Positions 35,547 through 44,064 of a stretch of DNA of 46,430 nt are shown here, in pieces (position 1 is the stretch's first letter; the number at the start of each line of letters is the position of its first letter). The notes beneath the pieces were generated by a model that was given only the letters and a program-made list of their open reading frames with translations, made no database searches and was not told the DNA's origin. Source of the stretch: an uncultured Gammaproteobacteria bacterium. GTDB taxonomy: Bacteria > Pseudomonadota > Gammaproteobacteria > Ga0077536. The position numbers and the translations under genes were made by a program. The DNA lies in contig CALKCL010000029.1 of assembly GCA_938082545.1 (NCBI GenBank), forward strand, positions 1-46,430, written 5' to 3'.

Positions 35547-36788
35547 CTAGTGTCCAATTGCCGCAGCCCCTTTTTCTCCGACTAAATTGAAGTTTTTAAA
35601 TCGATCTAAGTTGAAAGATTGAATTAAAGGATCATTTAAGTTGGTTGCTATTGTATTAGCCATCGTTTTACCGCTGATGGGCGTTGCCTTGAAGCCCCAG
35701 GTTCCCCATCCAGAGTCTAAGAAGAATCCTTTTACCGGAGTCGTCCCCATAATCGGTGCAAAGTCAGGAGTCATATCAGCCATGCCAGCCCATTGACGGT
35801 TTATTTTCACTCCACTTAAGAAAGGGAATAAATCGAGCACTTGATCGCAAAGGCCCGTGACAAATTCGAAAGTCGATCGCCTCGAATGAAGCTCCATGGG
35901 GTCTAAAGCAGCTCCCATTACTAGTTCCCCTCGCGAGCTCTGGCTCAGGTACATGTGGAGGCTTCCAGAGACGATAATCGTATTTAGCCAAGGCTTTATG
36001 GGCTCTGTAACGCAGGCTTGTAGCGGAAATATTTCTATGGGAGTTTTTATTCCCACCATCTTAGTTATTGAGGGAGTTTGACCAGCAACAGCAGAGAGAA
36101 CAGTTCTTGTTTTGATTACTCCTTTCGGGGTAACGACTTCTGAGATGCCTTGCGAATCGGTATTGATCTCGGTAACAGGTGTGTGCTGATGGATTTCGAC
36201 ACCTCTGGCAGAGGCACTTTTGGCATAGCCCCATGCGACAGCATCATGCCGAGCTACCGCCCCAGGTTCATGATAAAGCGCACCCTCAACGGCTTGAGAA
36301 CCGCCACAGTCGAGTTGAATCTCAGGGCAAGCTCGTAAGACTTCGTCTGGGTTGACAACCTCGCTTTTTATACCCAGGTGCTTATTTACTTCTGCACGCC
36401 AGCGTGCTGTGCGCAGAGTAGATGTGTTATGGGCGAGAGTGTAATGCCCGCGTTCGGAAAAAAAAATATTGGTGTCGAGCTCGCATGAAAGATCTTTGAA
36501 AAGTTTTATACTTTGATCATAGAACTTGACCCCATCAGGAGTTAAGTAATTTGATCTGATGATCGTAGTGTTTCTTCCAGTGTTTCCACCGCCAATATAG
36601 GAAGAATCGAGAACGGCCACGTTTGTAATTCCGTGATCTTGTGCAAGGTAGTGGGCGCACGCAAGTCCGTGACCTCCGGCGCCAATAATCACGACATCGT
36701 AAGTGGCTTTCAGATCACTCGGAGTATTGAACCAGCTGTCTTCAGCATAGTCCTCTATAAACGCGTATTTGAGCAATCTCATAGACAT
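35547..36788 (-). CDS. mgdA: N-methylglutamate dehydrogenase beta subunit (SoxB-like)
   Basis: 413 residues. FAD-binding DAO fold with VVIIGAGGHGLACAHYL at about 32-48, GGNTGRNTTIIRSNYL (about 67-82) and the C-terminal DSGWGTWGFKATPISG. The ARHDAVAWGYA motif (H181) is the region whose His carries covalent FMN in sarcosine oxidase beta subunits. First gene of the leftward mgdABCD-mgsABC-gmaS run; the preceding glutamine-synthetase-like gene ends 153 bases upstream on the same strand. Confidence 0.9.
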   Translation of the reverse strand: MSMRLLKYAFIEDYAEDSWFNTPSDLKATYDVVIIGAGGHGLACAHYLAQDHGITNVAVLDSSYIGGGNTGRNTTIIRSNYLTPDGVKFYDQSIKLFKDLSCELDTNIFFSERGHYTLAHNTSTLRTARWRAEVNKHLGIKSEVVNPDEVLRACPEIQLDCGGSQAVEGALYHEPGAVARHDAVAWGYAKSASARGVEIHQHTPVTEINTDSQGISEVVTPKGVIKTRTVLSAVAGQTPSITKMVGIKTPIEIFPLQACVTEPIKPWLNTIIVSGSLHMYLSQSSRGELVMGAALDPMELHSRRSTFEFVTGLCDQVLDLFPFLSGVKINRQWAGMADMTPDFAPIMGTTPVKGFFLDSGWGTWGFKATPISGKTMANTIATNLNDPLIQSFNLDRFKNFNLVGEKGAAAIGH

Positions 36789-36941
36789 AGCTAGTGACGT
36801 AATTTCCTTTTTTTGATTTCCACACTACATATTGGCTGCCCGTCTTCAAACAGCCTGTTAGGACCTTCCGATCTTTTTCTGAACGTCTAGTCTATTGTAA
36901 CTATTTAAGATTAAATACCAACTGACCTAAGCAAATTATTC

Positions 36942-38417
36942 TTATGGCAAACAGTCCATATACATTTCCTGATCCCAGTCAGTAACCGTCGACATAAATT
37001 TTTCCCATTCATCGTTTTTGTACCAATGAAAGACTTTATACATTTCATCTGGCATCGCAGATTTAACGACGTCATCTTTTGATAGCTCATTAAGAGCATC
37101 TCCAAGAGACATCGGGAGCCTTTTGACATCTTTCCCGGCTTCCATAGCCTCATAGATGTTTCTGTTTTCTGGCTCGCCAGGGTCTATATCGTTATTAATT
37201 CCGTCTTCAAAAACTTTCAGAAGTGCGGAGCCGAGAAGGTATGGATTCACCATACTATCTACTGCACGATATTCGAATCTTCCTGGAGCAGAGATGCGCA
37301 GCCCAGTTGTTCGGTTTTGATAACCCCAATCGGCGAAGACTGGCGCCCAAAAGCCTGTGTCCCAAAGCCGTCGGTAGGAATTGACAGTCGAGCAACCTAT
37401 GGCGGTGAGCGCACCTAGATGCTTCACAATACCACCCACACACTGAAGACCTATCTTCCCTGGCTTTTGGACATCGTCGGTATCGGGCATAAACGTATTT
37501 TCACCACCTACTCTATAGGTAAATACGTCATCCATACCAGGAAGGGTGTCGTTATGGAGTCGGTTGACGCGACTTTCACCCCCTTTCCATAGAGAGACGT
37601 TGGTATGGCATCCTGATGCGGAAACTCCCATAAATGGTTTGGACATAAAACAAGCTATAAGGTTATTTTCCCTGGCTACTTGGGCACAGATTTGACGATA
37701 AGTAGATAACCGATCTGCATTTCTAACCACATCGTCAAACTGCCAATTGAGTTCTAGTTGACCAGGAGCATCTTCATGGTCTCCTTGAATCATATCCAGA
37801 CCCATAGCTTGTGCATATTCTATTACTTGCATAAAGACTGGTCTTAAGCTTTCAAACTGATCTATATGATAGCAGTAGGGTTTGGTGACACCTCCATCTG
37901 GTTTCCCATCTTCGCCACGTTTCAGCCACATCATTTCAGGCTCGGTGCCGACACGAAATTCCAACCCATGCTGCGCCTGAAAGTCGGCATTCATTCTCTT
38001 TAGATTTCCACGACAATCAGAAGTTAAAAATGCTCCTGGATTCTCCCGTTCCTCTCGATTACGGAAGCATACGCAATATACTCTTGCCACGCGCTTGTCC
38101 CATGGCAGTTGGCAGAAGGTTTCAGGATCCGGTATCCCAACGAGTTCCATCGCTTCTGGACCATAGCCAATATAATTACTGTGTCTGTCGACAAAAAGGT
38201 TGGCAGTAGAGCCATAGACAAGTTGGAATCCATTCTCTGCAGTCTTTTCCCAGTGATCGGCAGGAATTCCCTTGCCGACGATTCTTCCTGTCACTGAGAT
38301 AAATTGATAATAAATATAACGGATGCCCAATTCATTTATTTTAGCGCGAACTTCTTTTACCAGTTCATCTCTATTGGGAGTGCGGACATATTGTTCTAGA
38401 TCTGTATCATTTGACAT
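36942..38417 (-). CDS. Glutamine synthetase-family ligase (paralog 2)
   Basis: 491 residues. Active-site residues are conserved: E159/E161 (VGTEPEMMW), E215 and E222 (GDHEDAPGQLELNWQ), H271 (SASGCHTNVSLW, with N replacing the second His), STVNSYRRLW, QNRTTGLRIS and GRFEYRAVDSMVNPYL. It should be an ATP-dependent gamma-glutamyl ligase; the amine partner is unknown. It is much longer than GmaS, with an insertion after the His motif (about 280-320). Same strand as and 153 bases upstream of mgdA, so it may be the first gene of the methylamine operon. Confidence 0.85.
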   Translation of the reverse strand: MSNDTDLEQYVRTPNRDELVKEVRAKINELGIRYIYYQFISVTGRIVGKGIPADHWEKTAENGFQLVYGSTANLFVDRHSNYIGYGPEAMELVGIPDPETFCQLPWDKRVARVYCVCFRNREERENPGAFLTSDCRGNLKRMNADFQAQHGLEFRVGTEPEMMWLKRGEDGKPDGGVTKPYCYHIDQFESLRPVFMQVIEYAQAMGLDMIQGDHEDAPGQLELNWQFDDVVRNADRLSTYRQICAQVARENNLIACFMSKPFMGVSASGCHTNVSLWKGGESRVNRLHNDTLPGMDDVFTYRVGGENTFMPDTDDVQKPGKIGLQCVGGIVKHLGALTAIGCSTVNSYRRLWDTGFWAPVFADWGYQNRTTGLRISAPGRFEYRAVDSMVNPYLLGSALLKVFEDGINNDIDPGEPENRNIYEAMEAGKDVKRLPMSLGDALNELSKDDVVKSAMPDEMYKVFHWYKNDEWEKFMSTVTDWDQEMYMDCLP

Positions 38418-38471
38418 CTGAATTCCTTATTCTGGAGCTTCCTGGCTAGTGATATGAACACTACGTAATTT

Positions 38472-38488
38472 ATGACGTCATTGCAATG
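38472..38488. promoter_or_regulatory. Overlapping palindromes between two divergent GS-like genes
   Basis: ATGACGTCAT (38472-38481) and CATTGCAATG (38479-38488) are perfect 10-bp palindromes that overlap by three bases, roughly mid-way in the 143-base divergent promoter region (38418-38560). Two-fold symmetric sites here suggest an operator for a dimeric regulator. No regulator gene is in this cluster. Confidence 0.35.
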
Positions 38489-38560
38489 AATAAGTCTAGT
38501 GATAGTATCGTGTGAGACGAATGTATTTTTCCTAAATTTTACGGAGCAAACCCGAATCTC

Positions 38561-39910
38561 GTGACTTCCAGAAAAGCACAATCAATAGAACAATTTTTAT
38601 CTGGTCTAGCCGAAAATAATATTCGGTATGTGTACGCTGGATTATTCGATCAAGATGGTACCTGGCGGGGAAAGAAGATACCGTTCCTGCAATTCAGTGA
38701 ATTTGCCCTAAAAGGTTGGTCTTTTATAGATGCACTTCCCTGGTGGGGGCCAAATGACACGGTAAGGGTAGATAAAGCTTTCAGGAGTGAGAGTTGCTCT
38801 TTCGACACTAAAAGTTTGAGGAACTATCCTTTTGAAGCTGACTCTGTAATTGTTGTAGCAGATTACGAAGGGTCTTCGAAGAAAATTTCGCCACGCGCCA
38901 TGCTTCAGAAACAGATTAAAAAGGCTGAGAGAATGGGTTTCTCGGCTCTTGGAGCTAGCGAGTTTGAATTTATTATTCTCGATCAAACGGCCAGCGAGTT
39001 ACAGGAAGAAGGTTACCAGAAGCTAAAGAGTTACGGTCCTGAAAATAGATGCTGGTCCGCGATGTTACCTAGTATTTCTGCAGAGCTTTTAGCTGGCTAT
39101 GAGGAGACGCTTAGAAACGGGGACATCGAGCTTCATCATATGTGTAGCGAATTAGGTCCAGGTTGTTTGGAAGCCACAATGCCTGCAAGGTCTCTTTTGC
39201 AGGCAGCTGATGATGCCGCTTTTTTTAAAATGTTTACTCGGGCATTTTTTAGTAGAGAGCAAAAGACGGCCTCTTTTATGGCTCAGCTTAGTGATGATCA
39301 CCCTGGTTTAGGAGGACATCCGATAATCTCTTTACAGGATAAAAATTCAGGACAAGCAGTACTGTTTGGGAGTGGACCGAAACCCAAGTTAACTCGATTA
39401 GGTAGATGTTTTGTCGCTGGGATACTGAGATTAATCCCTGAACTTACGGCACTTTACGCGCCTAATGTGAATTCTTATAGAAGGTATGCGCCTGGTAATT
39501 GGGCCCCTAGAACTGCGACTTGGGGGTACGATAATTATACTTGTGGATTACGTTTGGTCGCTAGTCCTATCGAAAACGCCAGAATAGAGTTCCGTCTACC
39601 TGGCGCTGATGTAAACCCTTTTTTGGCATTTTCTATGATGTTAGGCGCAGGTTTATATGGAATTGAGCAGGAACTAACGCTTCCCCCTGAGACAACCGGT
39701 ATAGGTCGTGACAAGGTGCCAAGCGATATTGGGGCTGTTCCTCGAAGCGTGCTAGAGGCGGCCGAACTTATGGCGCAAAGCCAAGCCGCTGAAAGAATCT
39801 TTGGCAAAGATTTCATAGCGCATGCCGTGGCGTGTTGTGTCGACGAGGACGAGCGGATGAGACGTCATGTATCCTCTTTTGAGCGAGAAAGATATTTGTT
39901 TCATGTATAG
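38561..39910 (+). CDS. Glutamine synthetase-family ligase (paralog 3)
   Basis: 449 residues from GTG 38561; ACGGAG lies about 12 bases upstream, so initiation is weak. Active-site pattern: E134/E136 (GASEFEFIIL), E197 and E204 (CSELGPGCLEATMPA), H253 (GLGGHPIISL, lacking the H-x-H form), APNVNSYRRYAPG and IEFRLPGADVNPFLAF. Catalytic acids are retained, so it is probably an active gamma-glutamyl ligase with unusual substrate pocket. It is 34 bases upstream of the PhyH dioxygenase gene and likely its operon partner. Confidence 0.85.
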   Translation: MTSRKAQSIEQFLSGLAENNIRYVYAGLFDQDGTWRGKKIPFLQFSEFALKGWSFIDALPWWGPNDTVRVDKAFRSESCSFDTKSLRNYPFEADSVIVVADYEGSSKKISPRAMLQKQIKKAERMGFSALGASEFEFIILDQTASELQEEGYQKLKSYGPENRCWSAMLPSISAELLAGYEETLRNGDIELHHMCSELGPGCLEATMPARSLLQAADDAAFFKMFTRAFFSREQKTASFMAQLSDDHPGLGGHPIISLQDKNSGQAVLFGSGPKPKLTRLGRCFVAGILRLIPELTALYAPNVNSYRRYAPGNWAPRTATWGYDNYTCGLRLVASPIENARIEFRLPGADVNPFLAFSMMLGAGLYGIEQELTLPPETTGIGRDKVPSDIGAVPRSVLEAAELMAQSQAAERIFGKDFIAHAVACCVDEDERMRRHVSSFERERYLFHV

Positions 39911-39944
39911 TTTGAATTCAAGAATGTGGTGAGAAATAAGTGTC

Positions 39945-40817
39945 ATGCGAGAATTTAAGGTTACCGAAGCTCAGGTCGCTGATTTTCATTCAGATGGATT
40001 TGTACAGGTTGATCGCATAATTAGCGATGAAAATGTCGCTTTATTGCGAGAGCGCTTCGATAAGCTTTTTGCCGAAGAGTATGAGACTGGAATTGCTCCT
40101 GACGAGGTTAATTGGCAGGTCGATCGGGACCCACCCGAGAACACAAGACAGTTATGTAACGCTTGGAAGTCGGACAGGGGGGTTGCGAGAGTCATTCTGG
40201 GCTCAGATATTGGGCGAGCATGCGCCACTTTAGGTGGATGGCCAGGGGCTAGAATAAGTCAAGATAATCTGTTGTGGAAGCCTCCTGGTGGTAAGCCATT
40301 AGGATTTCACCAGGATTCAGCCTACGAGCAGTGGACTGCCATACCTGACTGGGCAAGCTGCTGGATCGCGCTTGATGATACGACTGCTGAGGGAGGTACT
40401 GTTGAGTACGTTAGAGGGTCTCATCGCTGGGGACAATCAGGAAAAATAGATCAATTCCATGCGCCTACTAATCCGATAAAGGAGCTCTCTGCCGCTGCAG
40501 ATGCAGCTGGGATCGAAAGTCCTGAAAGGGTCCCTATTGTGGTAAAAGCTGGGGGAGGGGCCTTCCATCAAGGATGGACTTGGCATGGTTCCGATATTAA
40601 CCATACGCAGAGACCTCGCCGATCGATAGTTGCGCACTGTATGTCATCAGAGAATAAGTTTCATTCCGAATTTGTGAGCAGTATCTACAGCCGATATAAA
40701 AAATTTGGGACTGTTGAAATGGACGAATCTTTTTTTCCGATTATTTGGCGATTAGATGGGTATCGCTCCGATTTTTTGGAAAAATATTCCGCGAATAATC
40801 CGACCCAAGGAACTTAA
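39945..40817 (+). CDS. Phytanoyl-CoA dioxygenase (PhyH) family protein
   Basis: 290 residues. The Fe(II) triad is visible: H122-x-D124 (GFHQDSAYEQW) and distal H214 (WTWHGSDINHT); Arg225/226 (RPRRS) could bind 2-oxoglutarate. The N-terminus (FHSDGFVQVDRIIS) is typical of PhyH proteins. Such enzymes hydroxylate or oxidatively demethylate small polar substrates in bacteria. Being in an apparent operon with a gamma-glutamyl ligase-like gene suggests hydroxylation of an amine or its glutamyl adduct (inference). Confidence 0.88.
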   Translation: MREFKVTEAQVADFHSDGFVQVDRIISDENVALLRERFDKLFAEEYETGIAPDEVNWQVDRDPPENTRQLCNAWKSDRGVARVILGSDIGRACATLGGWPGARISQDNLLWKPPGGKPLGFHQDSAYEQWTAIPDWASCWIALDDTTAEGGTVEYVRGSHRWGQSGKIDQFHAPTNPIKELSAAADAAGIESPERVPIVVKAGGGAFHQGWTWHGSDINHTQRPRRSIVAHCMSSENKFHSEFVSSIYSRYKKFGTVEMDESFFPIIWRLDGYRSDFLEKYSANNPTQGT

Positions 40818-40821
40818 CGAA

Positions 40822-41031
40822 ATGGAAGCTATTAAGAGAGTGTTCATAGCCTTTAACTACTTGTTTACGCCGCTCTGGATTTTGTTCTGGTTAGGCGGAA
40901 GTGGGGTAGATTTGGAGCCTGTGTCTAGCTTGAAAGGGGCGCTTGATCACCTCACATTTTTAGCAATTATTGTCGCGCCACCGTTGGTTTTTCACCGTCT
41001 TATTGACTACTTGTTTGATGGTTTTCGGTAA
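40822..41031 (+). CDS. Small two-helix membrane protein
   Basis: 69 residues from ATG 40822, preceded by AAGGAA (40807-40812); the frame is open farther upstream but overlaps the PhyH gene. Two hydrophobic helices (FNYLFTPLWILFWLGG and LTFLAIIVAPPLVFHRLIDYL). Four bases after the PhyH stop, so translationally linked. No family recognised. Confidence 0.65.
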   Translation: MEAIKRVFIAFNYLFTPLWILFWLGGSGVDLEPVSSLKGALDHLTFLAIIVAPPLVFHRLIDYLFDGFR

Positions 41032-41058
41032 CAAATGTTGTATTTTAAAAGTTACAGA

Positions 41059-41805
41059 TCAAACAGTCTCCACTAAGATTTGGCTAAGTTTCTTCCCCCA
41101 CGAGATTTGATGCTCGGTTGAAGTAATCAAATCCTGTTTAATTTCAAATAATGTGTTTCGCAGCCCTCTTTTTAATGCGTGTAGGGGGATTGTGCAGTCC
41201 TTCTCGTCAATTTGGTAGGGCTCATTGTCTCCAATTCTGAGGTTTGTCTCGTGCGAGAGCCTATCTAAGATAGAGTGAGAATAAACTACGTCATCAGAAT
41301 AAAGGACTCCAAGGTCCCACGGCCTTTGCTGGCCAAGATAAACTGGTGTAAAGCTGTGTATGGATATAAATATTGTTTCCAGGCCTTCTTCTGTTCGCGT
41401 ATCGAGCAACGTTTTTATTTTCAGGTGATATGGATTATAGAATTCACTGATCCTTTGACGCCGCTCCTCCTTAGTAATATTTATGTTCCCCAGGATTGAA
41501 GTAGCCTCGCTCTCCTGAGGAATAAGACCAGGATGTTCTAGAACACGATTACAGTCCACAACGAGTCGGGAGTAGTTTTGCCAAACCAGTGTAGCGTCAA
41601 GTCTCTTTGAGAGTTCCTTTGCCACACCCAATGCCCCAATATCCCACCCAATATGTCTCTGTAATTCATTCTTACTGAGACCGAGATTGCATAGCGCTGC
41701 CGGGATACTAGAGCTTGCATGGTCGCAGGTTAAAAAGAATTTTTTCTTCGAATCGGGACGAAGAGTGCCTACTGGGTTCTCATCGGCTGGAGACAAGATC
41801 TTCAA
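41059..41805 (-). CDS. N-formylglutamate amidohydrolase family protein
   Basis: 248 residues. Family motifs: FFLTCDHASSSIPAAL (metal-site Asp/His), HIGWDIGALGVAKELS, YSRLVVDCNRVLEHP, ISIHSFTPVY and PYQIDEKDCTIPLHAL. The classical enzyme (HutG) hydrolyses N-formylglutamate in histidine breakdown, but no other hut gene is present. Placement 5 bases after the PNPOx gene and behind a GS-like ligase suggests it deacylates a glutamate-derived amide made in this operon (inference). Confidence 0.88.
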   Translation of the reverse strand: MKILSPADENPVGTLRPDSKKKFFLTCDHASSSIPAALCNLGLSKNELQRHIGWDIGALGVAKELSKRLDATLVWQNYSRLVVDCNRVLEHPGLIPQESEATSILGNINITKEERRQRISEFYNPYHLKIKTLLDTRTEEGLETIFISIHSFTPVYLGQQRPWDLGVLYSDDVVYSHSILDRLSHETNLRIGDNEPYQIDEKDCTIPLHALKRGLRNTLFEIKQDLITSTEHQISWGKKLSQILVETV

Positions 41806-41810
41806 GGAAA

Positions 41811-42341
41811 TTAATCTTTCCCCGTTGCTTTATCGGCATTTTTATAGCGATCATGCCAATCGAAACCCTGCCAGGTGACTAGTTTTTCAGGACAGATTTT
41901 AAACGTCCAGCAGGGTTCTGTATTTATTGATTCACGATACTCTGACGATTTTTCGCCCAAGTACCGAGGCCCAGTATGTTCGGAACCTATTTGGTTCCAA
42001 ATTGAACTTTTGCCATTGTCTAAGATAGGACCCACGGGTTCTTCAACAACCTCTGCTAGTCCTTCACAGATAACTTTTCTAATCGGAGGTTCGGGCTCGT
42101 CGATTACTAAAGAGACTCTCGGGTCATCGGCAATGAAACGAGCCCACTCTGATTTTTTTCTCGCAACTAACCAGAACGCCGCGCCATCCCAATGGTACCA
42201 GACAGGAACAACATATGGACTTCCATTTGGTTTTAAGCACGCAAGTCGCGCAAGCCATGGACCGGCCAAAAATTCGTCAATTTCTTGGGAATTCAATCCG
42301 CCAATATTACTGCCTCGCCAATTATCGTTTTCATTCACCAT
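41811..42341 (-). CDS. Pyridoxamine 5'-phosphate oxidase-fold FMN-binding protein
   Basis: 176 residues. The N-terminal split barrel reads LARLACLKPNGSPYVVPVWYHWDGAAFWLVARKKSEWA then PRVSLVID, the PNPOx-like pattern that binds FMN or F420-type flavins. The C-terminus is Trp-rich (WTFKICPEKLVTWQGFDWHD). The ATG directly follows the stop of the upstream ligase (TAAATG), so tight coupling. Catalytic role unknown; might reduce or oxidise a pathway intermediate. Confidence 0.83.
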   Translation of the reverse strand: MVNENDNWRGSNIGGLNSQEIDEFLAGPWLARLACLKPNGSPYVVPVWYHWDGAAFWLVARKKSEWARFIADDPRVSLVIDEPEPPIRKVICEGLAEVVEEPVGPILDNGKSSIWNQIGSEHTGPRYLGEKSSEYRESINTEPCWTFKICPEKLVTWQGFDWHDRYKNADKATGKD

Positions 42342-43910
42342 TTAAAAAACCTCAAAATACTCTCTGTGTTCCCAGTCGGTGACGTAGGCTTGGAAACGAT
42401 CGATCTCTGACTGCTTCAGTGCTAGAAAATAGTTAACAAAATCATCTCCAAATTCTGTTCTAAATAGTTGATTGTCATTTAATTCCGCTACTGCCTCCAT
42501 AAGTGTTCTAGGTAATAGTGGTTTATTTGATTCATAGGGAGAGGCGTCTGCCGGCCCCGGGTCCAGGGCCTTGTCCATACCATCGATGCCGGCAATAATT
42601 TGCGACGCCATGTAAAGATAAGGGTTGGCGCAGGGTTCTCCCGCACGATTTTCTATATGAGTTGCACTATCCCTTGGCCCTCCCAAAACTCTTATTAATG
42701 CTCCTCGGTTTTCAGAAGCCCAGGTGATTTTTGTTGGTGCGAAGGATTGTGGAGCATAGCGTTTATAGCCATTGATTGTCGGTGTCGAAAAGACACAGGC
42801 TGCTGGCGTATGTTTTAGGATCCCGGCCATAAATTGATTCCCTAGTAAAGAGAGTGGTTCTTTGCTCCGGGAATTATTTGTGAACATATTTTCGCCGCTT
42901 TTCGTATCACAGAGAGACTGGTGTAAGTGCCAACCTGAAGAGAAAAAATTTGGTAAACCGGGTCGTGTCATGAAGGTTGCATGCAAACCATTTCGTCGAC
43001 AAATTTGCTTTACCGCAGTCCGGAAAAGGAGCATGTTATCGGCGCTAACAAGGCCTAATGTTGGGTCGAACGTGAATTCACATTGCCCGGGACCCCATTC
43101 ATCTTCCATAGTCCTTAGGGGTAAACCAAGCCCCTCTATGTTGTCCTGTAGGATTTGTAATATAGGATCTATTTCGTCTTGTCGTTCTTCTGTCAAATAT
43201 TGAAAGCCATGGGCTATCACGTCAACTATCGGCGGATCTGGTGGCCATCCCGATTGTTCTGGGGCATGCATTGGATCTTTAAGACGTGTGATATAAAACT
43301 CAACTTCTAATCCTGCCATGTAGTGAAAGCCTCGAGTACTTAATTTTTTGAGGGTGCGCCTCATCAAGCCTCGGCTGTCAAAAGGGCAGGGCTCTCCGGA
43401 GGAGAGGTACATTTCTGATAAAATCCATCCAGTGTTTGGAGCCCATGGCAGGGTGCGAAAAGTGGTCGGGTCCGGAACAAGTATGGCATCAGGTCCGCCA
43501 GCTAGTGCCTCCATTCCTATGCCCGCGTCACCAGAAAACATTGGAGCAAACATATGATTTGTGGTGTCAAAAAATAAGGTAGCCGTTTGAAAATCAATAC
43601 CGTTCTTTAGGGCGAGAAGGAAATCATGGGCCATCACGTTTTTACCCCGGACAATCCCATGTTGATCGCCCCAAGCCACTCGAATAGTTCTGAGGTTGAG
43701 CCGTTTGATTTCCGATTCTATTCTTGACGCGGCCTCTATTTCTTCGTCACCCCACCAAGAATGTGCTGCTACAAAACCCTGTTTTCCTACGCTGCCTTCT
43801 TGCGCGCTCACGAGAGAAAGTTGATCGCGTATGGCGCAAGGTGGGATAGGTATTCTCTTTTGACCAGCTGGTTCATGGCGTACCTCAAACAGTGTCAGTC
43901 GGAATTTCAT
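42342..43910 (-). CDS. Glutamine synthetase-family ligase (paralog 4)
   Basis: 522 residues from ATG 43910 (TTG 43937 would add nine). There is no clear ribosome site, and the first about 60 residues have no counterpart in the other paralogs, so the start may be too early. Motifs: GLEVEFYIT (E-x-E), EDEWGPGQCEFTFDP, SSGWHLHQSL (both His kept), TPTINGYKRYAP and THIENRAGEPCANPYL, in which the usual R-x-E-x-R is altered to H-I-E-N-R. Probably an ATP-dependent ligase for an unknown amine. First gene of the operon with PNPOx and N-formylglutamate-hydrolase-like proteins. Confidence 0.83.
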   Translation of the reverse strand: MKFRLTLFEVRHEPAGQKRIPIPPCAIRDQLSLVSAQEGSVGKQGFVAAHSWWGDEEIEAASRIESEIKRLNLRTIRVAWGDQHGIVRGKNVMAHDFLLALKNGIDFQTATLFFDTTNHMFAPMFSGDAGIGMEALAGGPDAILVPDPTTFRTLPWAPNTGWILSEMYLSSGEPCPFDSRGLMRRTLKKLSTRGFHYMAGLEVEFYITRLKDPMHAPEQSGWPPDPPIVDVIAHGFQYLTEERQDEIDPILQILQDNIEGLGLPLRTMEDEWGPGQCEFTFDPTLGLVSADNMLLFRTAVKQICRRNGLHATFMTRPGLPNFFSSGWHLHQSLCDTKSGENMFTNNSRSKEPLSLLGNQFMAGILKHTPAACVFSTPTINGYKRYAPQSFAPTKITWASENRGALIRVLGGPRDSATHIENRAGEPCANPYLYMASQIIAGIDGMDKALDPGPADASPYESNKPLLPRTLMEAVAELNDNQLFRTEFGDDFVNYFLALKQSEIDRFQAYVTDWEHREYFEVF

Positions 43911-44064
43911 CGTACAGAAGCAGTCTGCGTGAAGCAATTACTGAACAAGGAAAAATTGTTCGCTATATTTTGAATTTAACTATAGAGGATACGACAATAT
44001 CTAAATTATGACATGAATTATTGAATTAGCTGTGTGGTCAGTTTTTATCACTCATGAGTTCGAC

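Noticed and set aside
36834-36855. GGCTG/CAGCC hairpin between the paralog-2 ligase and mgdA as terminator
   Set aside because: Only 5 bp of stem and no U-tract on the transcribed strand; not strong enough to claim a terminator.
41875-42345. 156-codon plus-strand open frame antisense to the PNPOx gene
   Set aside because: The minus-strand frame has a clear family match and operon coupling; the antisense peptide has no recognisable motif and is low-complexity in Ser/Pro.
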